Origin: Pisaster brevispinus
Lineage: Eukaryota > Echinodermata > Asteroidea > Forcipulatida > Asteriidae
Direction of reading: 5' to 3'
DNA length: 64,000 nucleotides
Assembly: GCA_023634235.1 (NCBI GenBank)
Contig: JAMKCF010000018.1
Span: 2,137,474-2,201,473 of the forward strand
Below the pieces are notes generated by a model, which was not told where the DNA came from, ran no database searches, and saw only the letters and a list, made by a program, of their open reading frames with translations. Within the stretch, counting starts at the first letter, position 1; each line of letters opens with the position of its first letter. The translations under genes were made by a program, and so were the position numbers. Below, piece after piece: positions 1-23,900 of the stretch.

Positions 1-480
1 CTGACGTCTGCGCATGCCCCACAGCATTGCGCCCTCAAACACCCGAAGGTGCTTCGCGTATTAGCCAATCAACTCGATGTAATCCCTTTGTTCAGATAGC
101 TTAATCCGTCCCCAACATCGCAGTAGAACAAAGGTTAATCCTATGAGCTACTAAATTCCTCTAATCCCCCACGAACTCGCGATAATCAAAGTCTGCTCTA
201 AAGCCGATCACGTCGGGGTTTTTTTCTTTTTCTGGAAAGGCTTTGGTACCGACCCCGTTTGAGCGACGTTTGCCCTACATTATTACGACCTGCGATTGCC
301 GTGTACCTTATCTCTGTCCCCCAGTGTAACCAAAAGCAATTCAATTTGATCTCAATTCAGTTTTGAGTTTTAATAGTTTGTCCAAGAGAGCTATTCGAAA
401 TTGCCTTCAGTGAAACGCAAATGGTTAGGTGGGCATAGAGATTGCAAAAAATGATTCTAAATTAAGTTATACTGTTGTGT

Positions 481-1205
481 TCAGCCGGTACATCTTTAAA
501 AAGAGACGAGAACGTACCTCTCGGGCTCTCAACAACCAAATAACTTCGTTAAAAATCCTTAAGTGAGCGCTGGTAACACTAAGTCATGGCACATCTCATT
601 TATTTCGGTGTTTTCTCAAAAGTGCAATGCCCTGGGGAGTCAAACTCCTTGATATCCTAGACTGGACCGTTCGATATGTCTTAGAGGGGATCAGTTTCAA
701 AAGTTTTGTAGTTTGCTTCTTCTTCTTCTTCATTTGTTTATTTTATTGTATTGTATTTATTTATTTTATTTTATTTTTTTGAGGGGCTGAAAAACATTTT
801 CACTTTTCAAATTGTACAGCAGCCGATTTCACGAAACACTAGGATTAATCTCATCTCGAGTTAGGACGAGTAACTAGTCCTAACTTGGGATTAATCCTAA
901 GGTTTACATGTTACAGTGCAAGGCCGGGACTCGTCCTAAGTCCTAAGATTAATCCTAAGTTAGGAAGAGTTTGGTGAAATCGACGGCAGAAACACAGGCC
1001 TGCCCAGGTCTAAGCCTCTGACAAAGTGGAGCCGTCTATTCTTAGTAGCAGGCTTCCAGATGTCTTGCTGACAGCCTGTGCAGGGCTCTGAGGTTTCCAA
1101 CACCCTTCCCTCTGCCAGTCAAATTTGTTTGCCTTACTGGAGAGCCAGTATTTCATGGAACCTTCCTGCATTTTGTGTAATTCCTGGGGTACTCCCCCGG
1201 TCCCA
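481..1205 (+). repeat. Dispersed repeat, copy 1 (second copy near 59.6-60.7 kb)
   Basis: Collinear with 59590-60700. Shared blocks include GTGAGCGCTGGTAAC, GTGCAATGCCCTGGGG, CTTGATATCCTAGACTGGA, TTCTTAGTAGCAGGCTTCCA and CTGACAGCCTGTGCAGGG. This copy has one of the 31-bp units that are expanded in the other copy, and a palindromic element at 822-987 that the other lacks. No coding capacity seen. Confidence 0.85.
822..987. mobile_element. MITE-like palindromic element
   Basis: Begins GCCGATTTCACGAAACACT and ends with the near reverse complement (TTTGGTGAAATCGACGGC). Inside are repeated GGATTAATCCTAA-type motifs on both arms. It interrupts the dispersed repeat of 481-1205. Confidence 0.8.
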
Positions 1206-1495
1206 CACTTTATATTTGTTCGAGATATTCGTGTGCAGGGCTGCAGGCTTGGTATGCCGGCCATATTACGGTCATGTCAACTCGGAAAAGTGCACTTCAA
1301 TCAGAAATTCCTAAAGACATGTTTAATAGATACCAAATTAAAGACCTCTGTATTAGGTTCGCCATGAAAATCCAAACGTGTGTTTTGGACGCAACAAAAA
1401 AACTAACGATTGGTGTGACGTCAGCGTCATCGTTGGATACTCAGACATGCCCCAAGAAATGGCGAACTTTTTTTGATTTGTACTTTCTTAGACCA

Positions 1496-1640
1496 GGGCT
1501 CGATTTAACAAAGCACTATCTTAAGATGAGTTGCCAATTTATCACCATAGCGATTTGTATTGTGACATCACACTTTGCCTAGCAATTAAGATTGATACAC
1601 AATCTTAAGATCAATCGTGGTTCTTCGTGAAATCGTTCCC
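1496..1640. mobile_element. MITE-like palindromic element
   Basis: Starts GGGCTCGATTTAACAAAG and ends CTTCGTGAAATCGTTCCC, an imperfect inverted repeat. Inner arms carry TCTTAAGAT motifs in inverted orientation. No ORF. Confidence 0.7.
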
Positions 1641-4201
1641 AGATTTCCCTAAATCGTAAATAGGTAAACTGTTGACATACGGCGGTTCGACGTGCAGATG
1701 AACTCTGGGTAGCCTTCAAAAGCTACAGAATTCTCTTTTTGAAATGCTCATTTTTTGGAGCTTTGAATTCAGTCTTTTGCTGGAGTGATACATCAGGGAC
1801 AAAATTATACCGCGGTCAATGAAGCGTGACGCCATTTAACCAATTATCATATCACCCTTCTACCGCACAATACCCGCTTACAACGGCTCAAAAGACGGCC
1901 AATCGGGCACAGCTATGGCGGGTGTCGGAAATAGGTTCCTTTTCGGTAGGAGTGCCTTAAAAAAAGCGGGGAACAACCATACGTTATGATTGCCAATAAA
2001 ATTGTGTCTGGGACAGTGGCGTGACTAAGAGGCGTGACGGCCTCCAGTCTATTATAACCCAAAGCATTCGACCTCCACCAGCAAAACATTGAAAAGGCCC
2101 CACTCGTAAAGTTCGCGACAATCCAATACACTGAGTAATTGGACTGCCAGGAGAACGATCGTTCCAACGACATTCAAGTATATTTATTGGCAAACTCTTA
2201 AGGTTGTCACCTCTACCACTAAAGAAAGAAAGAGGAGAACACCGCTTGTTGTTGCCCGATCAATCAACACCATGTAACTAGTGTATACAAACAGCGCTCC
2301 GTTTGAAACCCTAAATCCCGTGCAACCACGCCGGGCACGGCCTTTGTCCCGACGCGCCCGGTCTTTTCTCGACACAAGTGAAGCCAATTTAACACCTAGA
2401 GCCGCACTATTAAAATGACTTTGTTCCCGCCAAATGAAAAATATCCGGCTTTTGTTCGGCCAACAATGGTTGTTGACTTGATCAAATTTGGGGCAAATCT
2501 ATTGCACAATGTCAACCCCCAAAATCCCTTCGCTACCAACAACCGCACCAATAGAAACCTGCCCTTCCACACAAAAGAACGGGTGATTGTACTATGTTGA
2601 ACCGGTGGGGGCGTCGTTCAAATACCCAATGTCGTTCAACCCGTCCGGTCGGCCAATCACAACTGGCGTTTCATTTTCTTTAAGATTAACGAAGTAATAC
2701 AAGTGCCAATTGGATAATTACATGGAAGGAGTACCACTCAATATAATGAATGACTTATTGGCTGGACACAATTATTTGAGAGGGAATTGCACAAACAGTT
2801 TATTTCTATCTCTCTAAAAGTGTGCAATCAAATTGAACATATTTTGTCTCTGCTAATTCAAAGTTGATACAAAAAAACTGAAGGAATTTCGTATTTTGTA
2901 TGTATGTAGAATTTTATTTTAACTATGGGAACCTATCTGGTGGTTATTTCAAAATGTTAGAAATATTTTAATTTTTTATTTAAAGTCAGTTTTAAAAGTC
3001 AGTGTGTACAAATGTTTGAGTCCAGTTAATGAAACAGGTAATTTGTCTATCATTACAAGCGACCGACTCATCCATTTTATTTCCACTCTAAAAACTCCTT
3101 CACAATTTTCGTTCTGAATCTTTCCACTTATCGATAGAGTCCGGCTCACCTCCACCCAATCAAACTTCCACTAAAGAAACATTTGATCTCAAGCGTCATT
3201 TTTCAATTTCCTATTTTGTACTTTATAGCCACGGTTCGACCCAAAACATCAAGTCACGCCTCGCTTTCCCCGTGTGTCACATTCAACCTCAAAAATTAAG
3301 TTCATATCCTTTCCCCGTTTAAAAACTGTATAGAACCGCTCTGTTTGTTATCGTCATTTGGGCTTTTGTGGCTCAGCACGCCGCACTGAGTTCCCGTTTT
3401 TGTCCGATCAATTGAGGGTGAGGCATTTGGTATTGAATGAGTTAAAAATTCACAACGGTGTGTTCAAAACAACCAAATATACTCCGTTAGAAGAATGTGT
3501 TTATCGGTAGCCAACTCCAACAAAGCCCCTTTTTCAAACTCGCACCCAAAAAGAACTTGTTTTGTGAGAAGTCAACTCCTTCAATAGGGGGAAAACAATC
3601 TCCGCAGAGAGAGGTATTCGACAAGGACTGTGACCTCTCGTAAAGTTTGCCCAGAGGTAATTCAGTTGGACGATACAGACCACCTTCCGCCAAAAAACAC
3701 CAGCAGACCCTAGGTCGCTACCCTCAAAGGCCTACCGGTCCGTCGCCGCACCACCACCGCGTAAAAAAACCCGTCGCAGACAGCAGGTTCCATGCAGCTC
3801 GACGAGCATGTCCTACCAAACGCAAATGGGTTCGTGGCGGTTGTACACAAATCGTGACGCTCCGGGGAACTACGCTTTCAGAAACGCCACCGAAGTGTCG
3901 CAAGATCGCTCCGGTAGATAAGAACTCATTTTCCACCCTCTTTTATACCCCCAACTTTAGTTTTTTTCCTTTTCGGTTGGGGGGCAGCTGCATAATCTAC
4001 CATCCATACGCTAGGGACAACAAATTGAATTTAGTGTGAATTAAGTTTTTGTTGAGATCATTTTACAGTTATTCTGAGGAGTTGTTCAATCCACTTTCCT
4101 CCTTATTTCAGAGGCAAACAAACTATTTCCCGCCCTTTTTTGTGTGGAGGCATTATCATCTGCTTCTCTCTCCCTCTTTCCACCCGTCGCCCCTGAACAT
4201 G

Positions 4202-4251
4202 TATAAAAGACAATCAACCTATTAATTGCTATGCCTCAACACACCAACATG
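4202..4251 (+). promoter_or_regulatory. Candidate internal promoter (TATA box) just before the Pax6 homeodomain exon
   Basis: TATAAAA lies at 4202-4208. Two ATGs downstream (4231 and 4249, the latter as AACATGG) read in frame without a stop through the splice acceptor into the homeodomain exon. A transcript starting here would encode a paired-domain-less Pax6. Such isoforms from internal promoters are known in other animals; here it is only a sequence-based suggestion. Confidence 0.3.
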
Positions 4252-4273
4252 GCGTTTTTGTGTGCTTATCCAG

Positions 4274-14480
<10,207 letters not shown>

Positions 14481-15680
14481 AGCAACGAGCACATCCATGG
14501 GCTCAAGGTTAATTGGACTCGCTCCCCCTTAATCGAGGTTGAGAGTTGGATGGATGTTAATAAGATATGAGGTTAAAAGCAACATTTGATGACGTAGAAC
14601 ACAATAACCTTACACACAGCTGCTAATACCATCCTCGACGACGGACACCAACAACCTCGTCCCCAAATTGCCCTGGTGCCATTGGTGATTAATACGTCGG
14701 TCAAGAACGAAGAAATATTATGATGTACATTCCAGAGTTGACCTCTCGTGCTCGAGTGTCAAATGTCATAGGTTTTGAACTCAGTCTGTAGAGGCACCAA
14801 GACGTGAATGGAATCCGCCTCATTTGGGACCTAATGTTTTGAGAGTTGGCTACGAATTGCCTTAGACTGTAGTGTACAGATTCGACTGAATGTTACAACC
14901 GAACACACATAAACATTTATGCGCTGTAAAGCACGTGCATCCAATTCTTCGGATAACACTCGTTAACCGAATGCCGAGGCTCGCCACTTCATGTTCCAGA
15001 ACGAGGCTGTAATCATCAAAATGAGGCTGATACTTCAGAGGCTGGCCACCCATCCGAGATTTGTGTTTCGAAACCAAACTACCGGATCCGCAGACGAGAC
15101 ATTTTGTTAAGTCTTTCAGTTGCTTTGAACATGTGAACCAGGGAGATTTCTGCAGCTGCACACGTTTCCTGACGCCACTAAGAGACTCAATGCCCATGAA
15201 AACCTTTCCTGCGGCTTTCCTGTGGAGGCCGCCATGTTGGATCCGCACGAAACTGAGATAATATCTGTAACTCACCGACTGAAGAAAAAAAAACACTGAC
15301 ATTTTAGTTGAAAACTTTCTACTATCTCAGGAACGTTCATGTTGTCGGTGTATTGTTTCTGGTGACAAAACTTTCATGTAATCGTTAATTTAAAACAATC
15401 TTTTGAAGGGGAAAAAAGAAGAAAAACATTGTATGATACTCCTTGTTGTATTGATCAATAGACTTGTTATTGTAGATTGTAGTGGTCTGTAGATATTAGT
15501 AGTGATGCAATTCTCTCTAAACAATAGATAATAAGACATAATGACGTCACTGCGTTTACATGTAGGGCGCCCTCTGTTGGACTTCAGACAAACCATCTCG
15601 TTAGACAGAGTCGGAGAAACACTGTTGTTAACGTGATGGGTTTTCGTTTCGAGCAATAAATAATCGATTCTTAAGAACCC
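14481..15680 (+). other. Pax6 3' untranslated region (approximate)
   Basis: Follows the Pax6 stop. The first clear AATAAA is at 15655-15660, so a 3' end near 15.68 kb is likely. A minus-strand ORF at 14862-15302 has no recognisable domain and is taken as chance. Confidence 0.5.
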
Positions 15681-16345
15681 CCCGACCGGATGGTGTCAGG
15701 AGAGGGCGCTCCTACTGTAAATACGTGTTACTTGGTATCATAGGTGGTAAACACGAGGGTTTTTTTAAGTAAAATTTTATCGTTATTATTGTTAAAAGTC
15801 GAACCATTTCTGGGTGTAACATAATGTCGTGTGTTTTGTTATGTTTAAATACGACCAAGTTTTTTTCTTTTCTTTTTAAAAATTTTTGATTTTTTTTCTT
15901 TCAATCTGATGAATATATTTTGACCTCGATCTTGTAACATGAAATTATTATTACCATCATAGAGGGATGGCCTTGTATTTCTGACTATAGATTTCGTTTT
16001 ATACACCTCTAGTCATTTAACAAAAATAATTAAAGTTTATTTATGGTCCCCTAAGGGACAGAACAACTTGTTGTTGTTGCTGGAGGGATACATTCATTCA
16101 AATCTTTTAGCTTTTCAAGAAACATACCGCAATGGATTTGTGTGCCGTTGTTATTTGGGAGACTGCATTCCCAAAAAATATAGAAATCACCGAGCGTAAT
16201 TTTTTGAAGTTGAGAAAATCATTTCTAAAATTTCTAAATTCAAAAGAGCATTTCATTGGTTCCAACACTTATATAGTTTGCAACTGTTTACAAAATTTCC
16301 ATCAATTTTATGAGAGCAAGTAACAGGTCCCTTTCCTTTGGATAC

Positions 16346-16398
16346 AATTAATTAGTTATTAATTAATTAATTAATTAATTATTTATTTAATTAATTAG
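16346..16398. repeat. (TTAA)n simple repeat
   Basis: Nearly perfect AATT/TTAA run of about 53 bp. Confidence 0.95.
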
Positions 16399-18879
16399 GT
16401 GTTTTAGAAACGCATTCCTTCATTAATCATTGCCCTTAAATCAAGTTAATAATTTTTTGTGATACTCTAAGCTGAAATAAACTAACTGTTTTCAGAAACT
16501 AATAACAAACCTTTTACCATTCGCTTTCGATCAGCACGCGTACTACTACAACGTTACTACGAAACTTATCTTGAATTTGTGACCACGGAACGCTAGGTGG
16601 CAGCAGACAAACTACGTTTTTACCTTTGTTTACGTAGTTCTGAAGATCGTGCATTATTACGAAAGCAATGGATCTATCTGGTCATATCAATCCGCACTAA
16701 TGCTATAAATAAAAGCTCGGTATAGTGACGTCAGGCAAGTACCCGGATCTCAGACAACGTGTCCAATTTCACTGACGTACGCGCGCGTACATGTCCAAGA
16801 CTTTGTCAGTGTTTTATGTGGGTGTGCTGCCTACTGCGGTCTGGCGCATCGACGTGGTGATCACGTGAGTGGTGGAAAGTTTGTCTGAAATCGGGTAATT
16901 TTAGCAAAAGTGACGTCATCAGTGCAGAGTGCTATTCTGTTACCACAATGTGTATAATTACACAGAGGTCTCTTACTGCACGCTGTTTGTATGTTCCAAT
17001 GAGTTAAAAATCGCAGTCGTTTTTGGCAAAACAAATTTTTAAATGCCACTTATCTTTCCCGCCAATGGTATTTCTCTACTGCGCAGACGCAAAAAAGATC
17101 TTTTTAAGGAACTGTTAGATCATTAACTGTATAAATACATCAGACATTAAAACAAATCTAAACTATTGATAGCTGGAAAAAACACAGTAGTTATAATGGA
17201 TTTATTTTATGAAATATTTTACAAAATTGTTTTATAGATATTATTTCTTTTGATTTTGTTGAACTTTAAAGGTCATTCTTCCTCCACCAGATTTCGTAAT
17301 TGCTATGGTTCTTGTTTTTTATGTTTTTACACCTGTGCCTTTATGATAAAACGTTTTGTAAATCGCGTCTCTTCCGTTACAATCGTCAAATCTTTTCGTT
17401 TTTTGCAACATCTGCACACCATAGTCATCTTTTTAAAAATTATTAGTTCATCTTTTGCACTCCATAGTAGACTGAATACAGGTGAACCATTTCTCTTTCT
17501 TGTAAAGGATTGTGTTAAGACCATTTTTGGTCGACCGTCGACCTGTCTTATTTGACAATCATGTCAGCTTGGAGCCAAATACCGGAATACTGGCCACTTC
17601 GTGCACGTGACCGGTTCATGATGACGTCACGGAAGTCTTTCGGTTCGCATCTTGTTCACGTTTTGTCCATAAATAGGTAACATTGTGACAGAAATTTTCA
17701 TCATTGATGAATCAGATAAAAGTAAACAGCAGCACAAGCTCACGAGCTCAATTATTGGGCCAATCCATTTTGTCGTAGCAAGAAGATCTGGTTATTGCGA
17801 GTTCGCATACGACACTTTTTACTCAAGTGTAAGACCCATGGACCCACGTGACTAAAAAATACACACGTGACATGATACGGTCACCTCATTGGACGATAAT
17901 AGAGGGTTCCGACTCTAATTCAGAGATAGATTAACACAAAGAATCACACAGTGCACTTTCTCTCCGATACCCCCCCCCCAAAAAAAAAAAATAAATAAAT
18001 AAATAAATAAAAAATTGCTCTTAAACCGAACTGGGAATTTAAAATCTTACAATATTTTATGTTTATAAATTCAGAGGCTGCTAAACTGGTACTTGTACGT
18101 GCATCACCAACGAGACAAAATTGCGCAATTATCATCGCGCAAAGCACGATGTGAAATTGTTTTGCTCGGTCACACTTCAGACACAGAAACATCCATTATC
18201 GACTATATTATTATCGGTAGAATTTGATATCGATTATCGATGATCAATATGAATTGATCCATGGTAGTAGCTCATCGGACTTGTGTAATAGAGAAAAACA
18301 AAAAGGAAGTCGGGTTATCTATGTCTTGTTAATATTAAGTTCGTCATATAATGGTTTTATACGTTTTATGTACGTATTGTATGTTGTATTCGTCGTTTAA
18401 AAAATAAATCGAAATGGGAGTGGCCATGGCTGATTGACAGGAACTTTGTGCATATTAATCTCTCTGTAAAAATGTCATCCGTTTGGAATTGTAAAACCTT
18501 AACTTGAAAAAAATGAAAACAATGTTGTTCTTTCTTGTTATTTTACCGCGCCGAGTGGTTCCTATCGGTGATTTGCATATAAATTGAATTATATGAAGAA
18601 TCACGGTCGATCACTGTTTCAAGTCTTGTTTATACTGGGGTTGCTTGGCGAAGGGCGCCACCACCGTTTCCTGAGATTTGTGCTGATTTGTGGAAGACTA
18701 TCTGTTTTGGGGATTCGAAATAATATGCAAGGAATTCGATGTAGAAGAAATAAGTTAATCGGCAATTGAAATAAAATTACAAAACGACACTAAAAGGAAC
18801 ATAATTTTCCTGCGTTCTCATTTATTTTATGTTTTCTCTCTCCATGTGTCTCTGCGACTCCGTAATGCAACCCAGACCT

Positions 18880-19240
18880 AATTGTGGCCCCCACGCGCGG
18901 CTTAATGTAGCCCGGATCTAAACGTAGCCCGAACCTTGTGGGTAAACATTGCCCGAATCTAAATTGTGGACAAAAGTAGCCCGTACCTAAATGTAGTCCT
19001 AAAAACCTTACAGCCTAAAGTAGGCGGGATTGAAATGTAGCCCCAACCATTGTAGGTAAATGCTGTCCGAACCTAAATGACGCCCCAAACTTATGAGTTA
19101 ACTAGGACCTATTGTAGCCAAATGTAGCCTTGATCTGAATGTAGCCCCCAAACCTCTTGTGAATATAACCCATATATCCGGGATACATTATGTACAAGAT
19201 GGGGCTACGTTAAAGTACAGGTTTGAGTTGAGTTTAGGTC
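18880..19240 (+). repeat. Degenerate GTAGCCC(N)CCTAA-type tandem repeat
   Basis: Units of about 18-35 bp such as AATGTAGCCCGAACCT, AATGTAGCCCCAACC and AATGTAGCCCCCAAACC recur about 12 times with variable spacing. Highly diverged, non-coding. Confidence 0.75.
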
Positions 19241-19294
19241 CGGGCTATTATAACTAGCACGAACAGGAAACCAAATACATGTATAGACCCCTGG

Positions 19295-19395
19295 AATTGG
19301 CCGCCATCTTTGATGTCAAACAACTCTCAGCCAATGACGGCTCTCCATTGACCTCAATGAGGGGAATGACTTGTGACAAGGGCCTGTTTTACCTT
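19295..19395 (+). repeat. Dispersed repeat, copy A (CTCTCAGCCAATGA family)
   Basis: Shares CTCTCAGCCA(A/G)TGA, a TTGACC block, (G)TGAGGG and a G(T)TGTGAC-like end with 22495-22575 and, in part, 57630-57700. Confidence 0.6.
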
Positions 19396-22277
19396 CACTG
19401 ATGATTCTTCGATTTTAGGGCCTAGGTCATCTAAATTACCTCACTTCTAGTTTAAAACCCACAACCCCATGTCACAATATTGTGCAAAATGTTTACACTG
19501 CACCGTCCCCTTTTATTTGGCTCTCAAACCTCTCAACAAGACTATTTTGAGGGTCTGCAGAATGCCCACGAGTCTGTCCCTCTGTGTTCTCCCTATTTAT
19601 TGGCGAGCACCCTGTGGACAAAAGGACAATATAGTCTGGTTCCCTTCTATAAAAAAAAATAACCGGTTCTTATATTTGTTATCATTGTATACACATGAAA
19701 CCCGACAAAGATGATCGTCCATTGATGACGGTTTTACAGCAGGAAGTAAACAGAAATGAGGGCATCGTTCCCCAATGTCCACCTTCCCCCCTCTAAATCC
19801 GCAAGTGGTCACGCCCACGGTTCGCCGCCCGTCCATGAACTCATGTGACGTCATGCATGGAATCAATATAGAACAAAATAAGTCCAACCCACCTCTTCAG
19901 CACACCTTTACGGCGTAAAAACCTAGCTGTGAAATTCACCCCCTAAATCCCCCGTCCAATTTCTCAAAATCTAACCGCCATGTTGAATACAGGCATAATC
20001 CGTTTCCCGCGTTTTTCTTTATCAGTATCCATTTTTATTTTCTTTCGTTTCTTTTATTTCCCCTGATTTGGGCAGATTTCTGGCTTTAGTCGAGCTCGGT
20101 CGGTTATCCCGAGAAAGTACGGGACGGGTCAGTCGGCAATGGAGAACAAGAGGGAAAAGAAGCCGGGTCGGAACGCATCTCATATCGGACGAAGCTCATT
20201 CGGAGATTTGCGGATTTTTGTACCTTTTAATATATAGATTTGGTGTTATTGGTGCTGACGGCTGTTGTATGTCATGATTTGTTTAGTTTTGATCAGGTCT
20301 CAGGTGCACTTCGCGATGGGTAGCCTTATGATGAGATTCCTCCATTTGGTTCTCAGTCATAAACAAGATTTAACATGCAAGTTATGCAATTAATTAAGCT
20401 CTTTGCATATTTGCATGTAGTTAAACTCAAAACTATAGCCAACTGACAAAATGGTATTTAAAAATATTTTAGGATTTTCGTTCAAAAGATAATGATCGAC
20501 GCCTCCTTGTCTAAAACTACTGATGGCGCGCCGAAATTACAAAACATTGTTGCAAAAGAAACTCACAGGAGAACAATCAGAGAATTGTGCTCATCATTGT
20601 ATCGCCATTTTGAAAGTCTTTCCCATAATACGTCAAGTTTGTGTCATTTCCGTTTAAAGCAAATAGCCAAACCGAGGCTGGGAGGGGAGAGTCTGATCCC
20701 TAAAACCATGAGGAATAAGTGTTATAATCACACTGCGTCTTCCAGGAATAATACCTCCAAAACCACAAGTTGACATAATACGTATATACGCATAAAGTGT
20801 CAATTTGTTTGTATTTTGTTATATATTGCTAATGCTATAGCATTGACACCCCCATCCTTTTTGTATATGCGGGCTTAATTTAGGAAGAGTCCTCGTAAGG
20901 TCTTATATACAATGGAACAATAGAACCCACAGAGCTGTTCATTGTTCAACTTGAACCCCCACAAAGGATTTTTTGTAGAAAAGAGAATAATAGAACAACA
21001 AGAGCAGGGCCCACACAAACCCGATCCGTAGTTGTACATGCATCAGCCGTCGAGTTCTCAAGATCCTTTGGCGCGAAAAACAAGTCCGCGATGGAATATC
21101 ACGCATGTTGGGCATCTTTTGCACGCATGCATTGTTTGCAGCTCAGCCTGAACGGCAAGCACCGACAAGCGGAAGAGAGGTGGATTGACACGATTCTCTA
21201 AAGGATGCTTGAGGTATGAAACTAGGCAGCTAGCTAGAGTAAAGAGGGAGGGAAAGGTGAAAGAGTAGGGGGGGTGTAGGCATAGCCGGCCATATTGGCT
21301 TGAGGTTCTGCCAGTGTACCCTTAATTTGCTGCCATTTGGCAGGGGGCTAATGGGCGTGAAAACTGGTGCTTGGCAGGCAGTCAGACAAAAACACCATGT
21401 GAGATTGAGTTCGTATAATCTTTGACAGCAAACACTGTCAGGTATTAAGATAGATTGAAACGAGAAGTGTTACAGAAGAGTTACAGTTGAACCTTGTGAT
21501 GTCATCAAGTGATATTTCAGTGTTTATTTTCAAAAATTTTCATTAAACTATGATAAACAAAATCATGCAATACAGTTATAGTTTTTGTGCATTCTCGGCG
21601 CGCCCATTTAGATGGCTCCCTCCAATAACCTTAGTATTAAATGGGAAGTCAACAGAAGCCAGTGTAAAATACCTGTGATTACGTAATATACCAGATCGAA
21701 AGGTATGCCGAGTATTTTATAAGGTCTTTTGTGGGCGACACAAAGCAAGACCCTACGGATCCGAAATTCTCTCACGGTGCTTTATACTCATGTTCGATGT
21801 AACTTTCCTTGCGGCGGCATTTTTGGCGATATTAACATGTTGCTTAACCTAGGCAGCTTCGGTAAAATTAGGGTAAACCGTTGCTCAAACCTTCTGCACC
21901 CACCACCCGACCCGACTTTATCAAAGCAGAAACTAACTTTTTACCAGTTATAGTTCAGAGTATACAAATTAGATATTAATGCAAAAATTATATTGTATTG
22001 GATGAACAAGTTTGGGGTGGTTTTTTTTCAGTCACAGTCTGAGCAACATGGGCCAGATTTTATTGTACTGCTTACCGTAAAAATGTAATCACGCGCTTTG
22101 TAGGTCGCCATAAGCTCATAGTTATAAGGTTCTTGAGGGATGGTTTAGTTTGAAAATAGCTTCCTCTCATGAGTTCATTATTTAAATAATTATAGCAGGT
22201 TAACTGTTCTGGGGGAAGGGAATCTGTGGAAACGAATGGAGCTTGTATTGATGACCTCTTGTACATATCATTGGTAT

Positions 22278-22425
22278 GGGCCTAGTTTCATTATAGCTGT
22301 TTAAGGACAAAAAGTAGCTAGGCAAAAAAAAATTAGACTCATCAGAATAAGAGGTGTATTTGGTGACTGGTATCCTGCTCATTTTTGCTTAAACGAAATA
22401 AGTTAAGCAATATTTTCTGCTAATA
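22278..22425. mobile_element. GGGCCCAATTTCAT-family MITE, diverged copy
   Basis: Starts GGGCCTAGTTTCATTATAGC and contains GACTGGTATCCTGCTCAT, the family's conserved middle block. The right end is decayed. Confidence 0.65.
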
Positions 22426-22494
22426 AGACGTAAGTGGGCTCAAGTAATAAAAAAAACTTGCATTTGGCCAAAATCGCAGACAAAACAATGGGAA

Positions 22495-22575
22495 CGTGCA
22501 CGCGCCGCGCACAACTCTCAGCCAGTGAGAGGTCTGCGTTGACCATAGTGAGGGCGTTGTTTAACGGTTGTGACG
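22495..22575 (+). repeat. Dispersed repeat, copy B (CTCTCAGCCAATGA family)
   Basis: Carries ACAACTCTCAGCCAGTGA, GTTGACCATAGTGAGGGCG and TGTGACGTT in the same order as the other two copies. Confidence 0.6.
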
Positions 22576-23369
22576 TTATTCGCAAGGGGTCTTTTCATTT
22601 GAACTATAACTAGAATAAACCTTTGGATAGAAGAGCCTACCATTGGCAAGTATTGAAAGATAACCAAAATAATTGAAAAACTGATCAACACTGGACTTTA
22701 TGTAATACACAAGCAGTAATCAAATGCAACGCTACTTTAACAATCGATAGCCAATAATCGATTCGAAACAAAACTGCTGTGTTCGTTTTCAAATTCATAA
22801 TAACATCCGTAGATTAAAAACGACCAAAAGTTAGTGGACCAAAGTAAAGATAACACCAAAAATATTGCTCTGCTATCATAAATTGTAGCGTAACTCTTCT
22901 AGCATATCAGGCTCGAATGCGAGGTTGGTGGGACGGACATAATCTGGTATCTATGTTTGCGAGATCCATGATATTATAATCGATAGTACGTCAGCTGAGA
23001 CCCAGACAAAGATAGCGTGATGGGGGTCAGCGAAATGAAAAGTGCATAGTTTTTTTTGGTTGACGCACACTTGAAATTTCACGCTGTAGAGACAACATTC
23101 CCCCTCCCCATTTCCGTCCCCACGTCGCATCTTCCCGTCAAGCTGTAACTTTTGATCCCGTTGCTGGAGCTGTTAGTGGTGGGTTAAACTGAAGAGGGGG
23201 GCGGAGTGGAATTCTGGTATTACCGGAAAGAAAAAAAAGAGGAAGGGTTTGATGGAGTGTTGCTAATTGTGTTACGGGGCTCACAGACTGTGGCTGGCAA
23301 GACGAAATGAGGGGCGGTGAGTCAGAAGAACACGGCATCATGCTACGATACACTCGAGTTGTCGTCATT

Positions 23370-23900
23370 TTGGCAGGAGGGTAATCGGGGGAGAGAGAGA
23401 TACTCCTCGGCGAATCAACCAAACACTGCAGAGACGTCCAACAACTGACGACGAGAAAGTTCATAGACGAGGTGGAGTTTTGTAGAATGTCAAGGGGGAT
23501 GAGATCGAGGCTGGTATAAGAAACAGTCTGGTCTCTGGTATAGTCCTGAGGTCCTTGGTACTCCTGGTTCCTTATGTGACAACGCAAGAGAGACGTCCCA
23601 ACAACAGATCTGTGAGAAGGGTAATGGTTGTGGTAAAGTATGCACAAAGTCAAAGGAGTGAGATCGAGGTTAGAAAGAACTAGTCTGGTTGCTTTACTAT
23701 CCTTGAATGAAAAAAATACCACTATATCGTTCAACACTCGACTGAAAAGAAGTTCATGGATAGGATGGAGTGCACAAACTCATGAGAACAAATCGAGCCA
23801 TGTGAAAAATAGTCTGGTACCCTGTGGCTACCATCAATTGGTACAAATTGTACCTTCGTCTAGCAATCAGGTGAAGAGAGGAACCAAACTGGTACATGCA
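23370..23900. repeat. Degenerate tandem duplication around GAGATCGAGG...TAGTCTGGT
   Basis: Three diverged units share a GAG(A)TCGAG block followed 20-25 bp later by (A/C)AGTCTGGT, at about 23500, 23660 and 23790, and also preceding GTTCATAGA/GGAT-GGAG blocks. The overlapping minus-strand ORF at 23138-23737 is probably a by-product. Confidence 0.5.

Larger units (their letters stand above)
1..4273 (+). other. Pax6 intron or upstream region, no exon recognised
   Basis: By gene structure this lies between the missing paired-domain exons and the homeodomain exon. I found no paired-domain peptide in any frame. It holds a dispersed repeat copy (about 481-1205), two palindromic elements (822-987 and 1496-1640) and a GC-richer stretch at 3490-3950 of unknown meaning. 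Confidence 0.7.
15681..23100. other. Intergenic, no gene seen
   Basis: AT-rich spacer with no supportable ORF or RNA gene. Holds a TTAA microsatellite (16346-16398), a motif resembling the AGGTGGCAGCAGAC MITE (about 16595), an A/TAAA run (17985-18013), an irregular GTAGCCC repeat (18880-19240), two copies of a dispersed repeat (19295 and 22495) and a MITE copy (22278-22425). Confidence 0.7.

Noticed and set aside
3647..4039. 130-residue ORF rich in basic residues upstream of the Pax6 homeodomain exon
   Set aside because: Does not match the Pax6 paired domain or linker, lacks clear splice sites joining it in phase, and overlaps an antisense ORF of similar length.
23138..23737. 199-residue minus-strand ORF
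   Set aside because: No recognisable domain, biased low-complexity composition (Ser/Pro/Thr), and it overlaps a degenerate tandem repeat. No splice context supports it.
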